DNA of 64,000 bases, taken from NCBI GenBank assembly GCA_024336345.1, contig JANFOG010000014.1:248001-312000 (forward strand), read 5' to 3'. Positions 10,935 through 22,150 of the stretch are shown here, one piece after another (the stretch's first letter is position 1; every line of letters begins with the position of its first letter). The position numbers and the translations under genes were made by a program. Source of the stretch: Mariannaea sp. PMI_226 (taxonomy: Eukaryota > Ascomycota > Sordariomycetes > Hypocreales > Nectriaceae). The notes beneath the pieces were generated by a model. The model was not told the origin of the DNA. It was given only the letters and a program-made list of their open reading frames with translations, and did not search any database.

Positions 10935-12831
10935 ATGAATCTTACTCCTAGCCCTTCAGCAGCACAAAGCTATCCCATGGAAACCACACGCAGGCTTCCA
11001 CGCCCATTTGTGGCAAACCGCCCCCGGATCCCCAGATCACGCAACGGCTGCATAACCTGCAAACGACGCAAGGTTCGATGCAGTGAGCAGAAGCCTCGCT
11101 GCAACCATTGTTCACGCTTGAATCTGCAGTGTGTCTGGAGGGATGCCAGGGTGACCCAGCAATCCCAGCCATTCTCAGTAAGAGAGGTGGCGGACCTGCA
11201 GGAGGCTGCTGATGGGACAGGCTTCCCGTTCCACTTTGACCAGCAAGCTCCGCTTGCCGACGTTTTCGATTTCGCAGGCCTCATAGCCGATTCAGGGACT
11301 GACCTCTCGCTATTCGAAGATGATCCTCAGTCAGATCTTGCAGCGAGTCTTTGGCCGGGCCATACTATCGCTAGCCAGGAGCGCCCTGCGCTGAGCCAGC
11401 CTGCGTTATTGGCCACGAGGAGGAGCCCTTCAGTCGCGCCGAGTGAGGCTTCCGACATTGCCTGCACTTCTGAGGATTCACTAGAAATGACGGCTCCGCC
11501 GCCTATCCTGGAACCCGTGGAGAACGGCCCGAAATGGACATCTGCTAGGACACTCTTTGGGACCATGGCTTCCGCTTCGGTCATGGTCCGCTGGTCAATC
11601 ATGGCATTTACTGCACTGCAACTACAAAAGTCAGAAGCTCGCGATATCGACCATCGCCCTTTTTACGACAGGGCAGCGAAGAAGCTATCCGAAAACGTAT
11701 CGGATTCAGCAGGAGGCTCCCTTGTAGCAAAAGTCGATTTAAAGTACATCTTGACAACGATTTTCCTCCTTGCATACATTGACGTAAGTCGTTGCCATTG
11801 TCATCCCAAATTCACTTGCTATTGTAACACCTGAAGAATACTAATAGTGGAGCAGCTCCTTACAGACCAGTTCGATCTGGCACACGCCCATCTGAGGCAA
11901 GCGTACAAGGCAGTCCAGGGTTTGGGAAGGGGAGAAACGGGACCAGTTGGTTTGTTCATACCCTCCTCTACTTGAACTTTTTTTACCCTTTACTGACCTG
12001 CATCATACAGAGCAGAGAGTCATTTCGTGGATCAGAATTTTGGATGCACGAGCTGCATCCGCTGGCGGCGAAGGCTGTTTCGTAAATGATCAGTCGGGAG
12101 TATACTCCCCCGTCGAAACCCAAGCATGCAACGCTTCAACATCTAGCGGGATCGGAGAAGAAAGGAACACAAGAATAGAAGAGGTATTTTATGACATGCT
12201 CTGCCAGCCGGGTCTCTTGTTCTTCCAGGAGGTCCAATCTGTTACAGGTCGGATCACCAAGATTGACCACTATCACCGAAGCCGGGGAACAGTCCAAGAT
12301 GAGACGGAGGTCATGGCAGCTGCAGCAGACATTCTGCGAGACTTATCTGACCTATATAACAAGCGGCCAGCCCTAATGGACCATGCTGTCGCTGGTGATC
12401 TCGGAGAGAGCCTCCTAACCCCGTCTTTGGCTGATGCCATCATCAGGTCGTACCGGACGTATCTCACAAACTTTTACGGCTGTTACGTCCATGTGCATCG
12501 TGTGGCACACCGACACTTGCCCCGGCCAAAGATACTAATCAAAGCTATATCTGGCATTAGAGAGCTCATGCGTTCCATGGTTGAGACTTGCGAGACACTT
12601 CCTGTCAATATTCTGTGGCCGCTGTTTCTATGGGGATGTGAAGAAGATGATGTTGACGAGTGCCGGTGGATAGTAGACACTATCCGCAGCTTTGAAAGCA
12701 TTGTGACGAATGCCAACATCACAGCAGACTTGCTTTCTGAAGTGCAAAGACGACAACGAGAGTGTGGAGGTCGGGTTGACATACGTTCTGTGGCGGTGGA
12801 AATGTTCAAAGCTAGCTTTGCCATTGTATAG
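10935..12831 (+). CDS. Zn2Cys6 transcription factor with Fungal_trans_2 type C-terminal domain
   Basis: Three exons: 10935-11783, 11856-11949 and 12011-12831, giving 587 residues. The zinc cluster CITCKRRKVRC..C..C...C has Cys at 39, 42, 49, 56, 59 and 66 in exact canonical spacing, preceded by PRSRNG. The regulatory half contains the AYID / FDLAHAHLRQAYKAVQGLG stretch and later W..LF.WGCEED, typical of the Fungal_trans_2 family. Intron 1 starts GTAAGT and is read to the CAG at 11853-11855, since the nearer AG choices lead to a stop or sit on the branch site (ATACTAAT). Intron 2 starts GTTTGT and ends ACAG. The frame is open upstream to an ATG at 10713, but 10935 is preferred because it puts the zinc cluster near the N-terminus; 10977 is also possible. 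It is flanked by a divergent aldolase and a downstream transporter that share CGG-type motifs, so it is the likely local regulator (inference). Confidence 0.85.
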
Positions 12832-13494
12832 GTTGAATACAATTTATCACCTGGTGATAAGTCACAGGGTTAGATTCAGGTTCCAAACAGGCTGGTGTCA
12901 TTACTTGCGAATTTTTTTTAGAACTGAATGAATCGATTCGATTTGGGACCATGATCAACTGCACCAAAATTCGCAGAAGCATTCGGACTGTGACAGTGCG
13001 TCGCAAGGGAGCATGTCGGGGAGGGGCTCACAACAGAGGATTAGGATGAAGGTATCACGTAAGTGATGACTCGCATCCAGTGCACAGTAACTATGGCCGA
13101 TGTAAGAAAAGGCATTGAGAGCTCGAGTCAAGTACATCCTATTACATTTCAACAATGACATGCTCTCCCGTCAGTCACAATTGGTGGATCCTCCCGTTGT
13201 GTGAGCCAAGCCCACCATCAATTTTTATTCCGACCGGCTAAGGGGACAAACGCGAGAGGTCCGACCCGATCGGGTGTCATCGAGGCATCTGACCCCTGAC
13301 ACTCAAGTCTACCGTATGAATGCATCAACTTAGATAAACCCATCTTCGGACGCTCAGAGGATGCCTATTACTCCTCTCAATTAATCAACCCCCTGTGGAT
13401 TGGGAATTAGACTACTGGGTGATATAAACAGAGTCCACCAGGTTCCACATTTTCTTTTTTTTTCTTCTTTTTTTGACCCCGGATTTTGAGGATC
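12832..13494. other. transporter promoter region
   Basis: Intergenic DNA with CCCGATCGGG at 13265-13274, a TATA-like GATATAAAC near 13420 and a long pyrimidine tract (13448-13476) just before the transporter ATG, a common layout for an expressed fungal gene. No gene seen. Confidence 0.5.
13259..13274. promoter_or_regulatory. GTCCGACCCGA / CCCGATCGGG motif in transporter promoter
   Basis: GTCCGACCCGA (13259-13269) overlaps the perfect palindrome CCCGATCGGG (13265-13274), about 220 bp upstream of the transporter start. The 11-mer recurs exactly, in reverse orientation, at 9537-9547, and the CCGATCGG core recurs at 9517-9524. Binding by the neighbouring Zn2Cys6 factor is an inference. Confidence 0.45.
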
Positions 13495-15200
13495 ATGGAG
13501 AAATCAGATGCTGTCGATCATGCCGAAGACCTTTCGCCAGTGAGGGGATCCGAATGTGAAGTCGGATCTGGTGCACCAGGGGACGAACGGGTCCATCTGA
13601 CAGATGAAGATGTAAGTTGTGGCTGCTCTTCTTTTTGGTACACACTGCTTTTGTTCCTCTTCGTTGCTAACAAACCGTCTACTCTAATAGAACAAGCGGA
13701 TCCGACGCAAGACGGATAAACACCTATTAACTCTTCTCTTCTGGATTTACTTCTTGCAAATCTTTGACAAGGCTGTCTTTGGATCCGCAGCCCTCTTCCA
13801 TCTCAAGGATGAAGTCGGCCTCACTGGTACTCAGTTCTCCCTGGTTGCGTCCATTTCGTCCATCGCGCAGCTGGCGTGGCAGCCTTTCTCAAGCTTCTTG
13901 ATTGTAAGAGTTCCTCACAGGATCTTGATGCCTGCTCTTGTTCTTGGCTGGGGAATTGCGGAAGCATCAATCGCTGCTGGACACAGCTTCGGGGCCCTGC
14001 TCGCCTCGCGTTTCTTCCTTGGTCTGTTTGAAGCAGGCTGCCTACCACTATTCAGTCTTATCACAACGCAATGGTACCGCCGTGTGGAACAGCCACTTAG
14101 AGTTGCGGTTTGGTACTCCAACAACGGAATTGCGACCATGGTGGCCGGTGTGATTTCATACGGCCTGGGTCATATCCCGTCCGAGCTGTTGAAGCCTTGG
14201 CAAATGTACGTGTGCTTACAAGCGTCCCCTGAGTTTTGAACTACTTACTAACTGATAGGAAAGTATTTTCCTCTTCGCGGGATTGTTGACAATTCTCAGC
14301 GCTCCTCTTGCGTACTGGAAACTGGACAACAGCCCAGCAGAGGCTCGCTTCCTCAACGAACTTGAGAGAAAGCAGGCTGTGGAAAGGCTTCGTGCCAACC
14401 AGCAGGGAACGGGTACTCACGAATTCAAGTGGCGCCATATTTTTGAGCTCTGCATCGAGCCCAAGAGTTATATATGGATTGGCCTCGCTCTTCTACTTAA
14501 CATTGGTGCTTCTGTATCAGGCACCTTTGGTCCATTGATTATCTCTGGTTTCGGGTTCGACCCGTTTCAGTCATCGCTGCTCAACATCCCATTCGGAGCC
14601 GTTCAACTCATTGTCATCCTTTCGAGTTGCTGGATAGTGGAAAGAGTGCGGTTCCGATCCATGACCCTCTTCGCCTTCATGATCCCTGTTGTCATTGGGT
14701 CCGGCATGCTCTACGGGTTGCCACGCGGAGATTCGGAGCATGGAGCTTTACTCACTGCCTACTACCTGCTCGCGTTTCTCTTTGCTGGAAATACTCTCCT
14801 CATCTCTTGGATGGCGAGCAACACAGCCGGAACCACCAAGACAGCCAGTACCCTCGCCCTCTACCAGCTAGGCTCATCTGCGGGTAACATCATTGGGCCC
14901 CTTCTCTTCAACGCAGATGACGCACCTCTATACCACAAGGGCCTTCGCGCCATCCTCGGAGTCTTCCTGGCGTTCCTCGCCTGTGTGCTCATTCAGTTTG
15001 GAAACCTGTTCTTGTTGAATAAGTTCCAAGCCAAGAAGCGAGTGCGCAATGGGAAGAGCGCCAAGATCCAGGATCATTCCATGACCAGGACATACCAGGA
15101 CTTTGAAGAGAACGAAGTGACTAGCAGCGGGAGGCTGGGTGATCACGCTTTTGAGGACCTCACAGATCGTCAAAACGATGAGTTTATTTATTTGTATTGA
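13495..15200 (+). CDS. MFS transporter, Dal5 / anion:cation symporter family
   Basis: Three exons: 13495-13611, 13691-14205 and 14264-15200, giving 522 residues. A polar N-terminus is followed by KHLLTLLFWIYFLQIFDK, the family's first helix entry, and then by about 12 transmembrane helices. ASRFFLGLFEAG (MFS A-x2-F/R-x-LG motif region), the TQWYRRVEQPLRVAVWYS loop and WMASNTAGTTKT in the second half are typical of Dal5-like permeases. These carry organic anions such as allantoate, vitamins and sugar or aromatic acids. Intron 1 runs GTAAGT to TAATAG. For intron 2 (GTACGT) the acceptor is AAG at 14261-14263, because only this choice gives WQIIFLFAGLL; the TAG six bases earlier lies too close to the CTAAC branch site. 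It is downstream of and co-oriented with a Zn2Cys6 regulator and shares promoter motifs with the aldolase, so uptake of the aldolase pathway substrate is a reasonable guess. Confidence 0.88.
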
Positions 15201-16444
15201 TTGAGAACACTTACTGCACATTTGTCCGTGTCGGGTTTCGATTGAAGAGGGTACACGAACCATAGCTAGTCAGGTTATGAGGATCGAGACATTGAGCGAT
15301 CAAGCGAATCTGGAATTAGTTGACCAAACGAGCCAAGCCTGGTTAGACACTGTTAAGAGGCCTTGCTGGTTCTAACGAATATATATTTTGCAGTAGCCTA
15401 TGTACAGATTAGATGTCATATTTGATTAAATCGATATGTACCACCTGTGACTTAATAAACATCCATTTAGTCTGGCTTGGTGTCGGAATCATCCCTCCTA
15501 TTTATATCTAACTTTGACTCCGGATAGTTGTATATACCATTCGCCGAAATCCCTGCTCCCACTTACTATCGACCCGTCTTATTTTTCTCCCACAAATATT
15601 CAATGTCCTATAACAGAGGCCTTGTTTAAATTTGAAAATCAAAAGCCCCTGTTATCTGCCCGAGACATGGCAAAAGTTGCCACGCCACCAAGCCCGCCTG
15701 ATTCGATCGGAACGATGCATCGTCCACTGAGAAGTGACAAAATGTGCTCACACTCTCGGCTTAATATCCATCATTTTGCGACCTAGTCTGCAGCCAAGAA
15801 GGTACGTTTCTTTTTCCCAGCTGTCGCCACCTCGGATCTTGTCAGCTCCGTGGGTGAATGTCTCACTTGGTCACTGACCTGGTCCACAACAACTCGGGAT
15901 GAGATGGGTCTTACTGGTTCTTCCGAACTCTTGGTTCCTCAGTTATGGTCATTGTCTCCCCACATCTTCGTGATTTGTGCTCACTTGAGGGAGGTAGAAG
16001 TGCCACCGGGCTTTAAGCTCAGTTGCACTTCTGGTGACGGGTGCCGCGCTTAGGGCCACTGGGTCAAACACCAAACATGCTTTATTTGTTTTTTCTTTCC
16101 ATTTGTTTCTTTCCCACACGCCGATCCTTGAGGTAGGGAAGGATTCAAGCTGCCACGCCGCATCATGGGGATCGGCTTGACTCTGCCCAGATGCCGACAT
16201 CAGAGTAGTATTGGGTTGATCGACGGGCTGCAAGTCAATAATGCGAAACCATCTTCCGTGGAGGGCAATGATGATCCCGAAAGAATACGGAGAGAGAGGG
16301 TGAGAAAAAAAGCAAAATCCTGAAAGGCCATAGCCAGATATATGGTATTATACTCCCACTCAGCACAGGTAAGGGAAATTCGACCACAACACGCTCCTTT
16401 TATCCCTCAAAATTATATCGGCAGCAGCCTCGATATTGCCCAAT
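15201..16444. other. intergenic, no supported gene
   Basis: About 1.2 kb between the transporter and the GPCR gene. Open frames start from non-ATG codons or lack any recognisable domain. No repeats noted. Confidence 0.5.
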
Positions 16445-18421
16445 ATGGACCCTACCATGGCAACACTCACGATTTACAACATGCCGAGAAGCCCGCAATT
16501 GTATGATGCAGTGGGTATATTTTACATTACCTTTTGTGTTACATGGAGCATTCTTGTGTTTGGTGGGATGGCCTTTTGCCTATACCATCGTGACAGCCCT
16601 GTCCTCAAACTTCGAGGTCTACCACTCTCCTTCACTGCCATCACCTTCCTTCATTGCTACTGGATACTCGGTCAGATCACGTATCCAGTTGGGAGGGCCG
16701 TACCGACCGTTCTCGCTTACGATATTCAATATTTCTTCATGGGCATCTGGTTTCCGCTGGGCATCGCAACTTTCCAAGCTTCCAACAGCCGTTTCCTCCA
16801 TATTGCCAAGTTGCAGAAGCAGTTCGCAACTCCCGAACTTCGAAGTAAAGGCGGCTGTAATGGAGCTCATAGCTCATGGTTGTGCCGACTTAGAAATATG
16901 CCTTACTCCAGGAGGATTCTCATTTTTATCGGGCTCGGTATGATACTTCAAGTAAGACTTTTACCTAGCCAGCTTACAGATGACGAGACGCTGACCTATC
17001 CGTTCTCTCCTAGGTTCTTCTGACTGTTGGTATGTGGTTGGCTTGCCGCAAATACCATCCGACATATGGCATCCCCGGTACCGAGATTCACGGTGCAACA
17101 TTACCAGAACAATTGGTGGACTTGGGTCGAGGCTGGGAGTGGTGGCCAACTGTCCTGTGGCAGTTCATCTGGACATGGATCGTGAGTCTCCATAGAACCA
17201 AGAAGCCCGAGGCTACTTCAAGCTTATAAAAGTCTCTGATTTAGGTCGCTCCTATTCTCATTTGGCGAGCATGGGGAATTCGTGATACGATGGGATGGCG
17301 TACTCAGACAATTGGCTGCTGCCTCTCCAAGTATGTCATGGATAACTACGACGACGAATATGTTCATATTACTAATGTGCCTTCGCAGCCTACACGCAAC
17401 GCCAATGTTCTTGATTGCATCATACGTCCCTGAATTTGCCAAGATCAACCCATATTTCACGCCAAGTCAATGGTAAATATGAGAATCTCCTCTGTCAATT
17501 TCTGTAGTAGCGCTACAGTTTGGGGCCTGGTAGTATCATATCACATCACTAACACAAAGCAGGATCCATCTCTCTGTCATGATGATTGAGATCTTCACCA
17601 TCTTCGTCCCTCTTTTCCAGCTCATTCGGCTCTGGGTTCTGGCCAAAAAAGTAACTGATACAAACGCTAAGTGGGAGACGGCGTCACAGACCACAACGCT
17701 AAGGACTTCAATGTCGGGTGAATGGAAGATTTCGACCAGCGTGCTTGAAAAGGGCCAATCGATTGATTACTTGGACGAATGTATGGGTGACCGCTTATTG
17801 ACAATGGGCGCGCTCGACCACGTGCTCAATGACAATCCTGGACCACTCCAGGAATTTTCCGCTCTTAGCGATTTCTCGGGAGAGAATATTGCATTCTTAA
17901 CTCGTGTTGCTGCTTGGAAATCATCCTGGCCTGGGCCATTTGACGAGCAACACAACCACGAAGCTTTCAATCGTGCGCTGGAGATTTATACTGACTTCAT
18001 CAGTCCCCGTGACGCTGAGTTCCCTCTAAATCTAGCTTCGCAAGACCTCAAGGATCTCGAAGGCGTATTTGAGAAGCCGACACGTATCCTATTGGGAGAA
18101 GCCGCTGTCAACCAAGTCACACCTTTTGACTTGCCGAACCCGTTCTCCGGCGATGAGGAACAAGGAACTGGGTCAAGGTTTGGTGACGTACTTGGCAGGG
18201 CTCACTATACGGGCGAGATTCCATCGTCCTTCAACTCGGCTATTTTTGACACGGCGCAGACCCATGTCAAATACCTGGTCCTGACAAATACCTGGCCAAA
18301 GTTTGTCAAGGAGATGCAATCACGAAGGCGGTCAAGCGAGACTGAACGTAGTCAAATGACGGAGACCTCGCAGACGACACTGGGGAGCCGGGTTACGGCA
18401 TTTATCCAGTCACTGGTATAA
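16445..18421 (+). CDS. seven-transmembrane receptor with C-terminal RGS domain (class VI fungal GPCR)
   Basis: Five exons: 16445-16951, 17014-17181, 17245-17330, 17389-17472 and 17563-18421, giving 567 residues. Hydrophobic helices lie at about 22-46, 60-82, 88-112, 158-181, 213-236, 249-271 and 282-308, ending in a basic WVLAKK. After a polar linker, an RGS-type domain runs from about 340 to 540; marks are the LTMGALDHVLNDN helix, LQEFSALSDFSGENIAFL (family F..FL..E...EN..F) and the closing HVKYLVLTNTWPKFV. Such 7TM-RGS fusions form class VI of fungal GPCRs, where the receptor could accelerate GTP hydrolysis on its own G-alpha partner. All four introns have good donors (GTAAGA, GTGAGT, GTATGT, GTAAAT) and YAG acceptors, and every junction restores frame. 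A second in-frame ATG at 16457 is possible. The ligand is unknown. The next feature downstream is a Tc1-type transposon. Confidence 0.9.
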
Positions 18422-19107
18422 ATGACATCTACCTTCTTGTGCCAGCACAGCCAGTCTTGTGTGTACTACTTTCATTTCGATGTTGGGCAGTTGTTGTTTA
18501 TTGCTTGTGCTGTCTGCCGAACCCAATTTTGAGATATCCCTTATATTATGCTCACCCACAAATGGAGATGCATTGTATCTTATATAACTATGTAACAAAC
18601 ACCTAGAATTTAATGTGTAATTTATTTGCAATGTATGTCGACTTTGACCTTGCAGAAGCCACCCGATTATTTCCATCACACTACGCCCCCAGGCTGTGAG
18701 TATTTGAAAAGCCCAGGGGATTTCCTTGCTCTGATCAGCTGCTGAGTATTTATAGCACTGGCCAATAAAGGTTCCATGTCTTATTTACCTACCTCGGGTA
18801 GATACTCTGATTACTTTCAGATGAGTGAACCTGTGATGTGGCTGTTCATGGAGAAATGCAACATCAATATTTACTGCCAGTAAAGTGCATCTAAACATTA
18901 AATAAACCGTGTTATGACAACTGGTAGCCCGTTCAGACCTGCATTCGCGCGAGAGGAAGAGCCTCTCTGTTCCGCAGGCATCTGGCGATCAGGCCGTCTC
19001 CTCAGCAGTGGCTGATGAAGAGGCTGAGTTACTTAACGTGAGCATCAATTCTGTGGCTGTGGTGGCAATGTTCAGGGGCTGGTGCTGATTGCACACTAAA
19101 GTACGTA
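18422..19107. other. intergenic, no supported gene
   Basis: 3' flank of the receptor gene up to the transposon. AT-rich in its first half; nothing else identified. The TA at 19106-19107 is the left target-site copy of the transposon. Confidence 0.5.
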
Positions 19108-19134
19108 CAGTGAGGGGTCAAAAGTCTGTCAAAA
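19108..19134 (+). repeat. left terminal inverted repeat of Tc1-type element
   Basis: Begins CAGTGAGGGGTCAAAAG. It differs at one base (A for G at position 6) from the reverse complement of the right end, and follows a TA dinucleotide. Confidence 0.93.
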
Positions 19135-19251
19135 GCCCACTTTTGCCACCCTGGCCAGCGACAACATACAGAAGAAAAATACATCTTTCTCTATAGAAAA
19201 TACCATAATAAAGAAGGTATATACATTTTTAAAAACGTCAGAAGCCAGGGA

Positions 19252-20401
19252 TTAATATTTGGTATACCAACCCTTAGCTGCTTTACATGCTGCTACACGA
19301 CGAGGGAGTGATCCTAGCAAAGCTCGTATTTTATCCTGTGGGATAGCTGCCCAAGCCTTCTGCATACATTCTTTGAACTCTTCAATATCCAGCTTATTTT
19401 TATGTAAATTGGAGAGTCCGGGGAACATAGAATGAAGGTTTTCCTTCAACATTTTCCACACATATTCAATAGGATTAAGATCAAGGCTATGAGGAGGCCA
19501 GTCAAGAAGAGAAATTGCCTTCTGGAGTAGGAACTCTTCTGTTATAAAAGAACGGTGGATAGAAGCATTATCTTGCTGAAAATAACGGGTACCATCATAG
19601 ATTGGAAGAAGACCTTCCTCTAGAGCCTGAATATAGCTTCTAGAACTAAACCCTTTCCTCTTGGCAAGCTCATCTCTTATCATAATCACCAGCTGGCTTT
19701 TCCCTTCCCACCAAATGGCTCCCCAAACCATTATTTTAATATCTGGCTTTACATGATTTTGTTTATTGACGAATTTTGGATCATAAGCCTCATGAGTAAA
19801 TCGCCAAACCCAAGAATTAGGAGAAGAGCTTGAATTTTGGACTGTACACTCATCGGAGTATATAACCTAATATTATGGTTAGAGAGTGGACAAAGACCCC
19901 ATCTTCAAATCAACATACCTCAAGCAATTCATCTTCCCTATTAGTCCAAGTTAGTGTCCATGAAAGCCGTTCTTTTGCTGCTTCTTTGGATATATGTACC
20001 CTTTTTTTAGATCTCCATTTGCGTATGTTTGCCTCATCAAGAGCGCGATCGATTGTCGAGGGGCTCACTGACAGCTGGAGCTCGTGAATAAGGTCTTTAC
20101 GCTTCAGCTCGAAATTTTGACGGACCAATCGAATGATAGAACGTTTATCCCGTGGCGAAAGACTCTTAGGACGTCCAGTTCGAGGCGCTGATTTTAATGT
20201 CTCTGTTGCTTCGAACCGTTGAATAATGCGGGTGACAGCGCTTGGTGAAACGCGAAATTCTCGTGCGACAGCACTTTTTTTTGTGCCTGCATTTACAGCA
20301 GAAATAATAGCCGCCCGGGTCTCAGGATTGATTTCACCATTAGGCTGACGATTTCCCGTTATAATGGTACCAAAAGTTCGTTTTTCAGACGCCATTATCA
20401 T
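19252..20401 (-). CDS. Tc1-type DD34E transposase
   Basis: Two exons on the minus strand, 20401-19919 and 19866-19252, joined across a 52-bp intron (GTATGT..ATTAG), giving 365 residues. The N-terminal half holds paired helix-turn-helix DNA-binding domains (ETRAAIISAVNAGTKKSAVAREF, then the GRPKSLSPRDKRSI linker and a second HTH). The catalytic triad is Asp166 in IYSDECT, Asp260 in FQQDNAS and Glu295 in NPIEYVW, with 34 residues between the second Asp and the Glu. No stop or frameshift was seen, so the enzyme may be functional. Removing the intron joins LLE to VIYSDE without loss. A second in-frame ATG occurs two codons after the first. Confidence 0.92.
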
Positions 20402-20479
20402 GAGTTATGTTAATGTGAAGGTGGGAGGGGTGTCGCGGTGGAATTAAAAAGTTGACGCGGGTCGCGACTAGTGCGCGTT

Positions 20480-20506
20480 TTTTGACAGACTTTTGACCCC
20501 CCACTG
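20480..20506 (-). repeat. right terminal inverted repeat of Tc1-type element
   Basis: The reverse complement begins CAGTGGGGGGTCAAAAG and matches the left end over 27 bp with one mismatch; it is followed by TA at 20507-20508. Confidence 0.93.
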
Positions 20507-20701
20507 TACTCATTTTAAGTAAAGTGTTTCATGTTGGGTCCAATGGTAACCGAATTAGGCATCGACCGCGTGGGAATTCAAGATGAGGTCATCCCGCTCG
20601 TCGCATTCGTCGACATGTCAGCTTCACAGAATTAATCAAGCTTCACTCTTCAATTCTCGTACGCGTCACATCACATGTGGGAAATGCCGTGATTTGGAAC
20701 A

Positions 20702-22150
20702 ATGCGTCTAGCTCTGCGGTGGTTGTTGTTTATTTTCCTTACCGTTACATTTCTCATTTATCTATACAGGCCAGATGGCTTGAATCGCTTGAATCTGCCT
20801 AGCCTAGAAACTCACATCTCTCCTAATGACACAGAAGCGCCGGACACTGCTGGACCACCTGGTGATCGGTCTCAATTTTGGCGGGTATGGGCTCAAATCA
20901 TCTACAAGAACCGGCCTGGGACCGACTCTGCCATTGATCTGCTGGGTACCGCGTCGGTACGCCCACCCACCAGACCAGATGAGCCCCGTGAGCCTTACAA
21001 CGACTTGGTAACGAACCCTGCCGAAGTATTTGACAAATTGCGCCTATCACACGAGCAGTTTGTCAATGAGCTGGCATCACTAGATGCCTCTAGCTCGAAT
21101 ATATTTCAAGGCCGCGGAATCGTCATGGTCGGCGGTGGCGAGTACTTCGGGCCGGCCATCATCGGCATCCACATGCTGCGACGAACCGGAAGTGTTCTCC
21201 CCGTCGAGGTGTTCGTGCCCGACGAGGCAGAGTATGAAGCCGGGGTATGCGAGGAGTATTTACCCAAGCTGAATGCCAAGTGCGTTGTTCTTTCACGCTT
21301 CTGGACTGAAGGGGCCCCGAAAGAGCTATCATTCGATCATTATCAACTCAAATCTCCTGCGCTACTGCTGTCCTCGTTTGCTGAGGTTCTGCTTCTTGAC
21401 AGCGATAGCATCCCATTGGTTGACCCTGATAAGTACATTTTTACAGTAGAGCCATATCTCACACACGGGTTCATCTCTTGGCCCGATTTCTGGGCTTCTA
21501 CTGAATCGCCAAGATTTTGGGACATCGCTGGGCTCTCCGCTTTTCCAGAAAATTTGCCCCCATTCTCGAGTGAATCAGGGCAACTTGTCGTCAACAAAAC
21601 AACACACCTAGCTCCTCTTCTATTGGCAACTTACTATAATCTTTACGGACCCGATCATTACTACCCACTACTCAGCCAGGGCGCCCTTGGACAAGGTGAT
21701 AAAGAAACCTTCATGGCTGCGGCTGTAGCTTTGAACGCTTTGCATTACAGAGTCAAAACTCCTGCATCGCATCTTGGAAGATATGATGGCAAAACACAAA
21801 AAGGCACAGCCATTGTCCAATATCTTCCCTTAGATGACATACAACGGGGCAAAGAAAGCAAGGTGCGCCCCGCCTTTCTTCATTCTAATACACCGAAAAT
21901 GAATGCGGGCCATCTGGTGGACGAGGGAGATTTGATTGCGATTGATGGGAAGTCAAGGTTGAGACTTCTTGGCCCAAAAGACGAGCTGATAAAGGCTTTC
22001 GAATTCGATGTTGAAGATACCCTTTGGGATTTGTTAGTTCAGACTGGATGTGAGCTCGCTGATGAGATTAAGGAATGGAAAAGTAGAGATAGGCTTTGTG
22101 AAAGGCTGACTGAGCACCATCAACTAGTTTTTGATGAGAATGCGATATGA
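20702..22150 (+). CDS. Mnn2/alpha-1,2-mannosyltransferase-like type II membrane protein (GT71)
   Basis: Single exon, 482 residues. A short cytosolic end is followed by a signal anchor (RWLLFIFLTVTFLIYLY), as in Golgi type II glycosyltransferases. The luminal part has RGIVMVGGGEYF, PVEVFVPDEAEYE and FAEVLLLDSDSIPLVDP. The last contains the DxD (DSD) metal/nucleotide-sugar motif typical of GT71 mannosyltransferases. QGDKETF and the later FLHSNTPKMN also fit this family. Known members add alpha-1,2 or alpha-1,3 mannose to cell wall mannan or glycoproteins. Length is somewhat shorter than yeast Mnn2 but normal for filamentous fungal paralogs. The promoter is limited by the Tc1-type element ending 194 bp upstream, which could affect expression (inference). 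Confidence 0.87.
   Translation: MRLALRWLLFIFLTVTFLIYLYRPDGLNRLNLPSLETHISPNDTEAPDTAGPPGDRSQFWRVWAQIIYKNRPGTDSAIDLLGTASVRPPTRPDEPREPYNDLVTNPAEVFDKLRLSHEQFVNELASLDASSSNIFQGRGIVMVGGGEYFGPAIIGIHMLRRTGSVLPVEVFVPDEAEYEAGVCEEYLPKLNAKCVVLSRFWTEGAPKELSFDHYQLKSPALLLSSFAEVLLLDSDSIPLVDPDKYIFTVEPYLTHGFISWPDFWASTESPRFWDIAGLSAFPENLPPFSSESGQLVVNKTTHLAPLLLATYYNLYGPDHYYPLLSQGALGQGDKETFMAAAVALNALHYRVKTPASHLGRYDGKTQKGTAIVQYLPLDDIQRGKESKVRPAFLHSNTPKMNAGHLVDEGDLIAIDGKSRLRLLGPKDELIKAFEFDVEDTLWDLLVQTGCELADEIKEWKSRDRLCERLTEHHQLVFDENAI

Larger units (their letters stand above)
19108..20506 (-). mobile_element. Tc1/mariner-superfamily DNA transposon, structurally complete
   Basis: A 1399-bp element bounded by 27-bp terminal inverted repeats that match at 26 of 27 positions (CAGTG[A/G]GGGGTCAAAAGTC...) and flanked by TA on both sides (19106-19107, 20507-20508), the duplication expected for this superfamily. 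It encodes one transposase on the minus strand with a single short intron and no stops. The near-identical ends and intact frame suggest recent insertion or activity. It lies between the RGS receptor and the GT71 gene, ending 194 bp before the latter's ATG. Confidence 0.93.
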
